A stretch of DNA of 64,000 bases from Schizophyllum amplum (Eukaryota > Basidiomycota > Agaricomycetes > Agaricales > Schizophyllaceae). Under the pieces are notes generated by a model. The model saw only the letters and a program-made list of their open reading frames with translations, searched no databases and was not told the origin of the DNA. Each line of letters starts with the position of its first letter. Position 1 is the first letter of the stretch. This document shows, one piece after another, positions 32,787 to 43,983 of the stretch. The position numbers and the translations under genes are program-made. The stretch covers positions 868,001 to 932,000 of the forward strand of contig VDMD01000009.1 of NCBI GenBank assembly GCA_007026445.1. Reading direction: 5' to 3'.

Positions 32787-34555
32787 CTAGTCTGTGTCGT
32801 CGTCGTCGAGCATAGGCAACACGTTTCCGATATCGTCATGCCTGTTCCAATCGACTGTTGGATTTGCCCGCACACAATCCTCCGCCTCCTGTAGCAAAAC
32901 GAGCGTCCGACCGTCGCAATTCTTGCCCTCCCTGGCCGCATCAGCGAGAAATCGCGGGATGAACTCCCCCGCGAAATCCGACGACAGTTGCCAAGTGCAA
33001 GAGTCTATCGACCATCTACACAGCCCCGTTAGTCGACACAACACAGGCGTTGAAACGAGACTACACACGGAGGGGCCCACTTCACTAGGTAATACGTCTG
33101 CTTCCCGGTCTGGCTCGATATCTTGACGAAGCGGCCAACAACGTAGTCGATCTCGAACTCATTCTCGCGCTCGCAGTCGGGGCGCATACAGACATTTTCC
33201 ATGATTTCTGTCAGCGTCTTCTTGTACTTGCTGTGACAAAATCGTCAGCTCCCTCCTCCGTTTCGCCTGTGGACCGACTCACGGATTCGCTATACAGAAC
33301 GGGCAGCAAAATGTCTTTGTGATAGGGCCCTTCTCTTCCAGACCGACGCAGCCCGTGTGATACCACTGGTGGCAACTGCCATAGATTGTCAATAAAAATC
33401 TGGGGAGCCAAAGAAACTACCAACGTGTCGCATTCGACTTTCTGCAAAGAACGTCAACACGGCAGGCGTTTCCCAGAATGATACACTCACAGTGAAGGTC
33501 GACTGATCTAACTTCCTCGGCCATTGCGGAGCGGATAGTTTTTTGTGGCCACCGCGTTTCTTCTCAGACTTCTTCGTCGACTGACCTGTCTCCTCCGTCC
33601 GAGCCCTCTTCGCCTGCGTGGGCCCTGCATCGTTATCCCTGCGGCGCTTCACGCGCGTCGTGGCTGCGCTCTTCTCCTTGCCCTTGCCCTTCAACGGCAG
33701 CGACAGTCGTGACGAAGGCGGCGGCTCGCTCTTCACCACTGGATATCTCACGAGAGGTCTGCCGGATAGGTCCAACAGCGGGTTGCGTAGCCCCTGTCGG
33801 CCCTGTGCTGCACTCGATGCATTCGATGCGGAAACAGCGTCAAGATTATCGAGATGCGCCTGGCCACGAGCACTGCGTTCCGCTGCGGATAGTGCGCATT
33901 CTGTACGATCTGGATGCGTCGAATCTGCATCGTCGTAATCGGACAATGACGATAGAGACGATAGCTCACTGTCACTTGCGTCACCACCCGCTGCAAGGTT
34001 GCCGTTTGGTCCGGCATTGTTGCTGCGACCGGCTTGCTGGGAAGGGACAGACGCCATATTCGAAGGACCAGCTATAGCGTTCGAATACCCCACGCGCCCC
34101 GCCTGCGACCCGCTCGATCTCGGTACGCTGTCACGGCTCGACGTGCCGTTCCCCGCGTAAGCGGCCTCGGGCGCGGGTGACGACCTCGCCAGCAGGTATG
34201 CGTTCACAGCTTCCTGGTCCTCCTCCGTGCGAAAGGACTGCTGCAGGCTCAGGGGGCGCCGCTGGGCGCTGAGCGTCCTCTGAGGCGAGGGCGGCGGGGC
34301 GTCGTCGAACAAATCGGCCGGGTCGTCGCTGGTCATATCTGCTAGATCATCGACAGGCATGTGCATAGGCAGGCTGCTGTGCCGGACGGTGGCTTCCGGA
34401 GTCATTAGTCGGGCGTCCTCTTTAGGTTGTCCCGGTCCTTGCGCAGGCCTGCTGTCAATATCCATCGCATCGCCTGTATGCAATGCATCCGCTCCATGCA
34501 TCTGCCCCGCAGGCGTAGCGGACGGGTCGCGTGCAGACGGCGTCGGCGAGGGCAT
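32787..34555 (-). CDS. PHD finger and chromodomain-like nuclear protein
   Basis: Exons on the minus strand: 33491-34555, 33425-33441, 33283-33375, 33081-33230, 32787-33015; 517 residues. The first ~350 residues are disordered, Ser/Pro/Asp-rich with a basic patch (RVKRRRDN and KKSEKKRGGHKK), probably a nuclear localisation signal. Residues ~356-385 read VECDTCHQWYHTGC, then KTFCCPFC: the second half of a PHD finger. The usual first CxxC pair upstream is not visible. Then VGRFVKISSQTGKQTYYLVK followed by WSIDSCTWQL and EFIPRFLAD resembles a chromodomain (YLVKW...TWE...), shortened by about four residues in the middle. Both modules read histone tails, so a chromatin role is inferred. The exon 2 donor (GTTGGT) is weak but gives the exact PHD frame. 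Confidence 0.7.
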
Positions 34556-34636
34556 CGCGCTGTGGCTTTGGACTGCTTTACGAGGGAGCGCTGTACAAGG
34601 TGTCAGAAATATGCCTCCAGCCCGAGCTGCGATATC

Positions 34637-35700
34637 CTACATCGCGATGGTAAAGTGTAGCCGTGAGCTTTCGCGTAAGCCCCTGGCATAGGGTGGACCA
34701 TTGGGCTAAGAGTTGAGCTGAGGACACAGGTGCCGTGAGCCGCATCCTCGGCAGGTTCCTCCGTATCCGTAAGGCGCATACGCACATCTTCTGCGATGAT
34801 GAGCAAGGGATGTGCAGAGGAGCAAATATCGCACTGACCACCACCACGGTGCCGGGCCACAGTTCCGCTTATCGGGGTCATAGGACGCAAGGCGTTGAGT
34901 GTATCTTCAACTTTGCGAAGGATTAGCGCGGGAATTGAAATAGGGGCACTATCATACGTTCGTGATCTTCGAGCTGCGGTGGCGAGGCGAACTTCATGGG
35001 GCTCACGCCCATCTCGTGCCTCACAATCGCAGGTGGAGGCGTGCTAGAAGCGCGGGGACTCATGGGACTCGTCGCGACTTCGTGTCGTACGGCGGGGATG
35101 CCGAGCAATTCTTCTACGCGGTAAGTAGGTGAGCCTTCGGTATGCGGGGAAGTACACGGGGCACGCACGCGCAGCGAGGGGGTCTCCCACCCTTTCTAGC
35201 AGCTCTCCCATGGTAAACTCGATGTCTTTAATCTTGTCCGAGAGCGATGTCGCGGGCTCTCCATCCTTGGGTGCCCCGCCCAATCTCTTGCTCAGCGAAT
35301 CTACGGCCCCCGCTAGCGCGTTGACCTTGGTGTCCGTCGCCAGAACGCGCTGACATAGTAGCTGCAGCCCCGACTGCGTCAGCTCGGCGCACCGATCGAC
35401 GTTCGCCTTGTTGGTTTCCTCGCAGTGCACGATCCGCTGGCTCTGCCCCTCGTGCTCAGTGCGCAACCAGCTGAGCAGCTCACTTAGGCGCTGGTGAATG
35501 ATGTGGTCGACGGAGGTTGAGAGCTGCTGCCAGAACACCTGCGGGGGCCCTGACATTGTCGGCGACGTGCTATATGTCGAGCTACTAGTGGCGGGGGGCA
35601 AGGTGGGCACAGGAAAGACACTCTGGTATGATGTGGGCCCGTAACCTGGGACTGCTGTCGGTGGATAAGGCACGGGAGGCGCATTGGGGACGCGCGACAT
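34637..35700 (-). CDS. Unrecognised coiled-coil protein with a CxxC motif
   Basis: Exons modelled on the minus strand: 35169-35700, 34958-35113, 34786-34910, 34637-34705; about 293 residues. Pro/Tyr-rich N-terminus (MSRVPNAPPVPYPPTAVPG), then a helical, probably coiled region (HIIHQRLSELLSWLRTEHEG, LTQSGLQLLCQRVLATDTKV, LSDKIKDIEFTMGELLERVG), a Pro/Ser linker and GGGQCDICSSAHPLL carrying a CxxC. The third exon is supported by a canonical donor GTATGA and branch site; the fourth is uncertain. No family was recognised. It ends 81 bases before the PHD-chromodomain start on the same strand, so the two may be co-regulated or even one gene split wrongly. Confidence 0.5.
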
Positions 35701-36447
35701 GGCGGTTTGTGTTGAGTACGTGCGCGCGGGCGACGCGACGACCGTCGAGGGGCACAATTGCGCGTGTAGATGGCCTTGCCAAATAACGCGTAAACAATGA
35801 CACATGCGCGCGTCGCGCTCTAAGTTACAGTAACTCCATTCAGCAATCCCATCTTGTCTTTGACCTCCACACTGGTCTTCCAGGCAACAAAGGAGGGACG
35901 GAGCGCAAAGTCCCACAGGCGCCTGCAAGGTCCTACATATCATGTTATGGTCAATCTAGTCCTAATCTGCTCTCACGCCTGCTTCTTGATCCCTGCGTGG
36001 GGAGTCTTCCTGCTCCCGAAGGCACATCCCGAGGTCTGCTGGAGGGGGGCAGGGTGAACACCATGAGGAGGTCGGCATATCCACGTAAGTGTATCCCCTC
36101 GCACTGGACAGGTGGGCTGGGCCTCCCTCCCACAACTCCGTCATAGACAGGCTGCCAGCCTTATCGGAGGTTCGCTGGGTCAAACGAATCGAGTATGGAA
36201 GGTTCTGTAAAGGAACCGCGGGTCAGCCGCCTCTGCGAGCTCAGTATCGCTGCTGTTCAGCCACTGCTTATGGGCGGAGGGGGCACTCAGCCGGTGACGC
36301 GATGTCGGGAAAATATTGTGGCGTTATTGCCATCTCAGTCTCCGCCGTGCGGCGCAGAGCGCACGCAGTGATCGGCGATCTTCTACATAGACGCGACCTT
36401 CAAGAACCTGCAGGCGGGCACAAGCGACACGCTCCTTCCCCCCAACC
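35701..36447. other. Divergent intergenic region, no gene seen
   Basis: 747 bases between divergent starts of the coiled-coil protein and the thioesterase. No convincing reading frame; promoter role inferred from layout. Confidence 0.4.
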
Positions 36448-39199
36448 ATGCTTACATCCATCCGCGGTGCCTCGTACGCCTGCCGTGTACCGGGGACCTT
36501 GAGCACCCGCGCACGGTCCTCGAGGCTCGGGGGCTTGAAGCCATTGCACGCGGTTTGCTGCACGCCTCCCGTAAACTATGTCCCGTCCCGCGCCACCAGC
36601 ACCTCGACCAACGCAGCGGGACGCGGCCTGCACACCACGTCGGAGGTCCGCAACATCGTAGCAGACCGGGGACGTGCCGTCGCACAAGAGACTGAGGACA
36701 TCTTCCTCATGAATCGCCTCCTGGAGGTCGTCAGTACGTGACCCGCCTCTGCATGCCGCCATACACTCAGACCTTCCCTTTAGGTTCGAGCGCGGATCCC
36801 GCCCACGTCAAGTACGTCGTCTCTCCGGCGCCTATTCCTATACGCCCTGCTTATCACCGATGCCTCCGCCGCATAGGGACATTCCCATGCGAAGCAAGCT
36901 CCTCTGGGCAGAGTCCGGCGTCGTCGACAGTGTTAATGGCGAGACTGCCCACAAGCACGATGTACGTCCACCTCGAGCTTCCCATATCCGGCATCTATCA
37001 TCCTCTACCTCATCATGCTCATGTTGCCTATGTTAGGACGCCCCCCTCAAGACATTATACGACCCCAAGAGTAACGATATCTCTGGCACACACGTCCTTC
37101 TGACCCGCTCATCATCCCCCACTCAGTCCCCCGCCGCATGACCGACTCCTACTGCGAGATCGTCCTGCCGTTCTCGGAGGAGCCCGATCTCGTCGACCGG
37201 TATACGAACGCCAGCGGAGGTATCAGGACGGGCAAGTAAGTGGTCACATCGCGATAGGCTTGGGTTCTCGATAAGAAAGCAGCGCTTCGACTGGTTGCGT
37301 CTTGGCCATGAGAAGTGCAAGCGCAGCGACTAAACTTCTCATCTTTCTCATTTCTCCCACGCCGCCTTCTTTGACGTGACTTACATGCACTCTCAGGCTC
37401 ATGGAACATCTGGACTCCCTAGCGGGCTCCATCGCGTACAAGCACATGCTCGGACCGAGCGCGACCTCTGTGGGACCGATCGAGGAGGCGGGGTTCTATC
37501 TGGTCACTGCTGCCGTTGACCGGTAAGTAGAGTACCTCGACTTCATTCTTCATCAGTATATCTCGGCGGCGGTACCCATATTCCACCGTGCCTAAGCTTT
37601 GCTATACGCGACTTCCCTGTATCGCTGACGCTTACTATTCACTAGGCTCGACATGCTCGGCCGCCTCGACCCCACACGCGATTTACGAATCAGCGGGATG
37701 GTTTGTTGGTCCTGCTCGGTCGGCTAAACGCCTTTTCACACCTTCCTAGGTCATCTATACCGGCAAGTCGTCCATGGAAGTATCAGTCAAGATGGCCAGC
37801 ATGGGCGCCAGGAAGGACGGCAAGGACGAGACAGTGCTCCTAGGTAATCATAGCTTGTCCCTTTTCCCTTTTTGGTACGCCGATGGTGGCTAGTCCACCG
37901 GGGTGTCCCCGATTCATCGGGGTTCGCCCTCCACGGTTCATCGACGGTCTCCAGTACATCGTTTATACTCAGCGCGCTAACGATGCCTGTCCCAGGCCGC
38001 TTCTCCATGGTGTGCCTGAGCGCGGAGACGAACCGGGGCACGCCCGTCAACCCGCTCGTCACTGCGACGCCCGAGGAAATGGAGCTGCGGGCTATGGGTG
38101 AAGGTGAGTATCAAGAGTGGTCGGTCCGGATTTCCTGCTTATTTCACCTTGCTTTTCATCCAACCTTATCCCCTCCCAGCCATCAAGATCCGTCGCAGCA
38201 GTATCGCCCTCCAATCCCTCGACCGTGTCCCACCGACTAAGGCGGAGGCCGACGCGCTGCACCAACTTTATCTGAAGCATGGCGATCCCGAGTACAATCC
38301 GCGCGTCGTGTTCAGCAGCAGTAATACTTCTGGTGAGTGCTTTTTAGGGGCGTGCATGATCAGGGAGACACAATCAGCGGCCTCCTCTCCAGTAGATGGT
38401 CCTCACCTATCTCGACAGAACCACGCGCCGGAGACGCCGATGAGAGCGTCTGGATGAGCGACAGCCGGCTGGAGAAAACGCAGCTGATGTTCCCGCAAGT
38501 ACGCAACCTGCACAACAAGGTGTTCGGTGGCTATCTGATGCGATTGGCGTATGAGGTGAGTGGGAGTGTCATTGTGCGTTTGCCTTGCTTACATTGCTCG
38601 TCAGCTCGGATTTGCGTCCGCTTCCCTCTTCTGTCGCGGCCCAATCCGCTTCTTCTCTCTCGATGGGATTTCTTTCGCGAAGCCTGTGCCTATAGGGTCA
38701 GTTCATGTCTTGGCAAAGATAGCACAAGGCGCAATTTTGACTTGGTACTTCCTACAGGTCCATTCTCCGCCTCAAGTCCTGGGTCCTACACTCTGCGTCA
38801 ACGCCAGATCATCCGGTGCTTGTGGTACGTTGCCAGTTCGACTGCCTACCAAGAAGATCTAACGTGAATATCTGCAGCACGTCGGCGTCACTGCCAACGT
38901 CGTAGACGTCCGCACCGGCAAAGAGGAGACAACGAATGAGTTCAGGTGGGTGGTTCACGCGACAGTAGAGATTCGATAGCATCTAACGTGTTGGCAGATT
39001 CACCTGGTCTCGCGAAGACGGCCCGCCTCTCAATCGTACTCTCGTGCCGCGCACATATGGAGGTCCGTATCGGTTTTATCGATTTATGGTTGACGCTCAC
39101 ATGGTCACAGAGGCAATGCTGTGGCTCGAGGGCGGCCGTGCGCTGCAGACAGGCTTGGAGATCCGCGCGTCGAGGGAGCGCAAGAGTGCAAGTGCTTGA
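36448..39199 (+). CDS. Mitochondrial acyl-CoA thioesterase, ACOT9-type double hotdog
   Basis: Multi-exon gene. The start at 36448 gives an Arg/Ser-rich, acid-free leader (MLTSIRGASYACRVPGTLST...), a likely mitochondrial presequence. Spliced segments include KDIPMRSKLLWAESGVVDSV, then RRMTDSYCEIVLPFSEEPDL. The first hotdog domain reads GKLMEHLDSLAGSIAYKHM, LVTAAVDRLDMLGRLDPTRD and YTGKSSMEVSVKM. The second reads RLEKTQLMFPQVRNLHNKV, FGGYLMRLAYELGFASA, FSLDGISFAKPVPIGS and VVDVRTGKEETTNEFRFTW. This order is that of ACOT9/10, which hydrolyse fatty acyl-CoA in the matrix. The stop is at 39197-39199. Several internal introns were checked, but the exact splice set near 38700-38880 is approximate. 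It lies between repeat copies R5 and R6. Confidence 0.85.
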
Positions 39200-39425
39200 G
39201 AGGATGCGCTTAAAGCGCACATGGATGCTGGAAGCGTATAACAGCGGTCCTGACGATCTGTTATGTGACGATCTACTTACTATTAGATGCGATTTAAGGG
39301 CTTGTGTACCGGGGTGTTTTATTGACACGAATACTTAGACTATAGAAGCCCGCAACCTAGACGGCAGACGGCACTTAGATTTGTTTACATTCCGTTGTAT
39401 ACGAGTTGTTAATCACCAGACAGAA

Positions 39426-40830
39426 CAGACAGAAGTCTGGAAGGGGTGGAAAAAATTGGCGCAGCAGACCCAGAGTAGTCTGAATCGAGTTACACTTGCC
39501 AATAGAGCGAAGCGTGCCGCGAATCGCACTCAAGGACGCGCTTTTTTCTGGGACTGTCGGCCCACGCCGTGGCGCCTACTCCCTCTGCACGGCAGTGCAC
39601 CACACGCACAGGGCCTAGGGCTGACGCGCATGATGTCTGCTCTCCTACGGAGCGGCCCGCCAGACGTCCCGACGTAGCGTCCAGCAACGACCTGGAGGGC
39701 CTCGCGAAGAAAGCATAAGTAGGAGGAGCGAGCCAACAGCATGCGCAGGAGGTAAAGCACAGGCCTTCGCCAGAGCGCGCCCGGGCACCGCGACGTTTTT
39801 CAACACTGCGCCCGCCAGGGCCTCCGTCTCCGATCCGACTAGGATCGTCGACTTCGACGGCCCCTCCGCAACGCTGGGCCTCTCAGCGACGTTATAAGGA
39901 GGCCAGCCGTATCATGCAGATACGACTGTGTCAACGCGCGGACGAGGGCAGACGCATGATATATCTGGTACGTCGCACGGCTTGTTACGGCCGGGTCCCG
40001 CTGGGACCATCGAAGGTGCGTCACTCAGACCTTGGCCCGCTCGCATGAAGAGACGTCAGAGGACATCCTGTGCGGGACGAGCATCACGGCCTTGGATCTG
40101 CTGCGCTGGTGGTTTAGAAAACTTAAAGACAGTGTGCGACGGACGCTCGCGACGTAAGTCGCGTTGTCACGTGAGCTTCGGAGATTGCCGAAGATAGAGG
40201 TTGAACTGTTGACGTGACGCATCCGTCGGCGCTTGCTCGCTCTGTCGATGTTGTAAAGAAGCCAGTACTCGGCTAGCAGTGCTACTAGCAGTTCGAATAG
40301 AGCTCTCATTCCCGAGGCGCCGGGCGCCTGCAGGCGTGCAAATTTTAGCACGAGGCCCTTAGTACTTAAGCGCCTTCTTGGGGGCCATAAATTCTTCTCC
40401 TTTTACCATCGTCCTGTAGCAACAGCCGCGCTCGACCCGCACAGGACCTCGAGTCCTCTTCTCGAGCCTAAGCCGTCCGTCTCGCCTCATCAGCGTGATA
40501 TGGATTAGGCGGCCGCGCATCAACTGCACGGCTTCGCTGCTGCTCGGCCCTTCGTCTGCATCTCTTCGAGGGCTCCGCCGCTCGCAAGCGTCATTAGGGC
40601 GTGACTGGTCCCGACGTACCACTGCCCTATGATTCCTAGTCGTTGACTTTTCTCGTCCGGTCAAGTCCATACGGCAGCTCATCGATGACTTTGGTACGGG
40701 CAGAACGCGGCATTGCCTAGCACGCTCAGTTCGCTGAGCGGAGTCCAATTCACAATGTGCATTCCCGGCTTCGTGCGGCGGGTCCTGCCTGCCTGCGATG
40801 CCATGCATGTGGATGCTAGGCTCAGCTATG
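39426..40830 (-). repeat. Interspersed repeat family R, long copy R6
   Basis: Minus-strand counterpart of R5. Read on that strand: a diverged 5' part from about 40830, a coding-like remnant at about 40365-40475 (LEKRTRGPVRVERGC..., ending MAPKKALKY), pyrimidine tract and GCAGATCCAAGGCCGTGATG near 40090, GCGGGCCAAGGTCTGAGTGA near 40035, CGCGGTGCCCGGGCGCGC near 39785, ATTCGCGGCACGCTTCGCTC near 39515, the TCGATTCAGACTACTCTGGG motif, GCGCCAATTTTTTCC and the hairpin CAGAC-ttct-GTCTG at 39426-39439. Confidence 0.8.
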
Positions 40831-41179
40831 CAGTGCCGCTGGCAATTCTGGCGTACACTGCAAATCGGTGGGCGTGCTCGTGGACCTTCATCTCTGATGT
40901 TGGCGAGTCAAGGGCAACCAAAAGTCTTCGGCTGCTTGTAGCGTGGATGCAGATTGCGGTCGACGGCTGGCAGACTGTATATTCATGGCAGTGCGCGCCG
41001 ACTAGATCGGTCGCGTATGTCGGTGCCTCTGGACGAGCCAAGGGCGCCTCGCGTCGAATTTTTGGAACCCCACAATTACTACCTTTGGTTGTGAGTCTTC
41101 GAGATTGTGCCGCATTTTACGTTGTCCTAAAGAATCGCTGGCGGCGTTGTGATGAGTCTATCTAAGTACAAACTGGTTT

Positions 41180-41345
41180 TGGAGTCTAGAAGGGTGGAAA
41201 AAATTAGCGCAGCAGACGAAGAGTAGTCTGAATCGAGTTGCACTTGCTCCTAGAGCGAAGTATGCCGCGAATTGCACTCAAGGGCATGCTCTGCCCTGTG
41301 CCTGTCATCCCATGCCACGGGCACGGCGCCTACACCTCCAGCACA
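41180..41345 (-). repeat. Interspersed repeat family R, 5'-truncated copy R7
   Basis: Only the 3' part: read on the minus strand, GGAGGTGTAGGCGCCGTG, AGTGCAATTCGCGGCATAC, TCGATTCAGACTACTCT and GCGCTAATTTTTTCC. The terminal hairpin is degraded. Most similar to R5b. Confidence 0.75.
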
Positions 41346-43239
41346 GCGATACACCCAGCCAAAAGCTCTGTGACCGCGTTCCCGAGAGAACGGCCCTGCA
41401 AGCAACGACAGGCATCCATGACAGCCCTAATAGGACCGTTGCGCGGATCATGGCCATCAGGGATTTCTCGATTTGCTGTCGAGGCCTTATAACGCACCAC
41501 CATCGCTGACAGGCCTCACCATCGTTGTCGTTTGGCTACCATATGGCAGTGCGGATGGTAACCTCAGATCTATGCATCTGACTTGCGCCATCGCTGTCAT
41601 TTAGATATCATCCGGCACGTATACGACCACATAACACAACAAAGAAGATGTATAGTCGTGCTCTCGTCAGCTTGGTGTAGGACGGCATAGCATGATCAGG
41701 GACTGACAAGTTGGCGCGCTGTTTGCCCCTATTATACCTTACTATAGGCAGCCGCGGTCGATACACGTTTAGCAGTAATGAATCAATATATTGGTGGTCT
41801 AATAAATCATTATGTATGCTACGGGTTGCACAGTAATATATACGCATAAATACGCCTGCTCGAGACTGCCGCCGCGCCGCCCCGCGCGCCGCTCATCGGC
41901 GACCCTCAAAATATGCCGGTCCGACCAACCAGGTCAGATCAGGTCACGACTACATTGGTCGTACGAGGGCTGCCTGGAACCCACCAAGATCTGTGGCGAA
42001 CGACATGCTGCGCGGTAAGTATAGAGCATGGATCTGGAATTTTGCCTCAGCTGACACCTGAGGGATGGAAAACAACGCACTTGGTGAGGAATATGGGACT
42101 CGCATCGTGTGCCCTTGCAACGGCCTCGGCGGGCGGCAAGCGCGCAGATTATGATCTGGCAATGTCGCAAGGTCGCCTCGTATGAGTGAGTAGACATCAG
42201 ATAATATGCGGGAGACGTACCCGGTATACCAAACACGACTTGGCGAGATGAACAAAAAGACTGCTAAGTATTGAGCCTGTTGATCGCGGACGGACAGCGG
42301 AAAAGGATGAAGAACCAGCGCACCTTCCAGCGCCTCCGCGACTGCGAGGCCCATCATCGTCGTACGTTGAAAGCGCAGCTGCTGCTCACTGCACTGTGGT
42401 CTGGGCCTGTCAATGTGTACGTTAATATCTGCTTATGTAGGTGAGTCACAGTCGCTTCTAGAGGACGAGGAGCCCACCAACAAGCTGCGACGAAGTTTGA
42501 TGATGAGGGAGGCGGTCAAGAGAGGCGTGGGAGGTTCGGGCAACATATACCGCCTTACTTGAGGGCAGGACACTTGAAGTTGTGCAGCTCAGTAGGCCAG
42601 GGTTAGCATCACGACCGTCCTTGAACTCTGTATTTGGCGAGACTCGGTCGAGACGTCGTGCCAATGTAAGCTCCGACAACGTCAACAATGCAGCAAGTGG
42701 ACACGGGACAAAGTCAGGCAGAGCGCACGAAGATCCGGGGGCACTGCCGCCATGTCGCAATGCACGGCTCTTGAGATCTTGATCGTGCTGTAGGACGTTA
42801 CACGCGTTGCGACTTGGTGACCCGTTGAAGTGCTCGCGCTGGCATGCTTCAGGACTGCCCTTCTCGAGTATTCCGCGTTAACACGTACCTATTCGACATC
42901 TCAAACGCGCTCCCTCTAGTAGAGGTACTTCTGCTGCTCGATGTCTAGGTCTTCACAGTGGGCAACCATGCCTCGGTCAGATGAGAGGTCTTTCGCAGTC
43001 GATTTTCCACATAGAGGGAGTATTGTGAGTTGTTACCATCTCAAGGCATCCTGATTCTGACTCGTGGGAGCTTACCATGCTACGCCAGGCTGGCGGTCTG
43101 CTCGTCAGGCGAGTACACCGGCAGACCGGGCTCGGCCATAACGGCGCTCCCCCGTGACCGCTGCAACGCCAAATCACGATCTCAAGATATCCCTGATTCG
43201 GATGAAGTAGGACGGATAGAGCGACAGGAAGCAGAAGCC
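41346..43239. other. Gene-poor region, nothing recognised
   Basis: About 1.9 kb without a supported gene. Frames up to 135 codons (for example minus 41950-42357) lack codon-level or family support. It may hold old repeat sequence between R7 and R8. Confidence 0.4.
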
Positions 43240-43625
43240 CGGGCACCACAACGCCTTTTCAACACATCACCGACCGGGGCCTCCATCGTGAGATGAGTAC
43301 GAATTCATGAGCCCCATCGCGACCGGCAGGAGTCTCCCCGTAGGAGCGTCCTGCCGGCTACGAACAAGGGTGGATGTATGAGATCTCTGGTACGTCGCAC
43401 GGCTTTACGGCCGGGTCCCGCTGGGACCATCGAGGGTGCATCACTCAGACCTTGGCCCGCTCGCGTAAGAAGACGCCAATAAGGCAGCCTGTACGGGACG
43501 AGCATCGCGGCTTTGGATCTGCTGCGATGAGATGGCGAAAGGCAAGCGCAAGTAACCGCATGCGAAGGGCAAATATCACGTGATGCACGGCGATCGCCGA
43601 AGGCAGCCCAAGTTGAATTGTGGCA
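43240..43625 (-). repeat. Interspersed repeat family R, 3'-truncated copy R8
   Basis: Read on the minus strand: ATTCAACTTGGGCT, the CGGCGATCGCCG palindrome, GCAGATCCAAAGCCGCGATG near 43520, GCGGGCCAAGGTCTGAGTGA near 43455 and GTTGTGGTGCCCGGGC near 43245. The 3' part with the T6 run and hairpin is missing. Confidence 0.75.
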
Positions 43626-43764
43626 CACCTTCCTTCAACCTTGTAATCATTAACCAGCCTGAACTTTGACTCGTATGTCCAAGAAACTATAAGTCAGTAC
43701 TTTTACATACTACAAAGGTATAAGAGATCTAGTACGAGTCCGTGTCTACTAGTACACCACGCCC

Positions 43765-43983
43765 GTGAAAAGATGTCGCTGCGATGTTTGTGCGGGAAAC
43801 CTCGATCATATCCGCAGGTTCTTGTGGGATCATTCGAGCTATCTCGCGGGACATTTTTCATCGCCAATAGAGGATCTCGCAGGATTGTCAATATCCTCAG
43901 GTGTCCTGGACGAAGGCTCAGGGGATCTCGAGTGCAATATCGGTGGCTCGTCTGAACCAGCTGGATATGACGGAAAATCTTGA
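43765..43983 (+). pseudogene. Possible CxC-type zinc motif fragment
   Basis: A 72-residue frame begins MKRCRCDVCAGNLDHIRRFL and has WDH shortly after. The C-x-C-x2-C spacing followed by a histidine resembles N-terminal CxC zinc motifs of large transposase-related proteins common in agaric fungi. The rest of such a protein is absent, so at best it is a fragment in repeat-rich DNA. Could be chance. Confidence 0.2.

Noticed and set aside
40359..40808. A 149-residue frame on the minus strand
   Set aside because: It lies in repeat copy R6; only its last part aligns with R5, so it is recorded as a repeat remnant rather than a gene.
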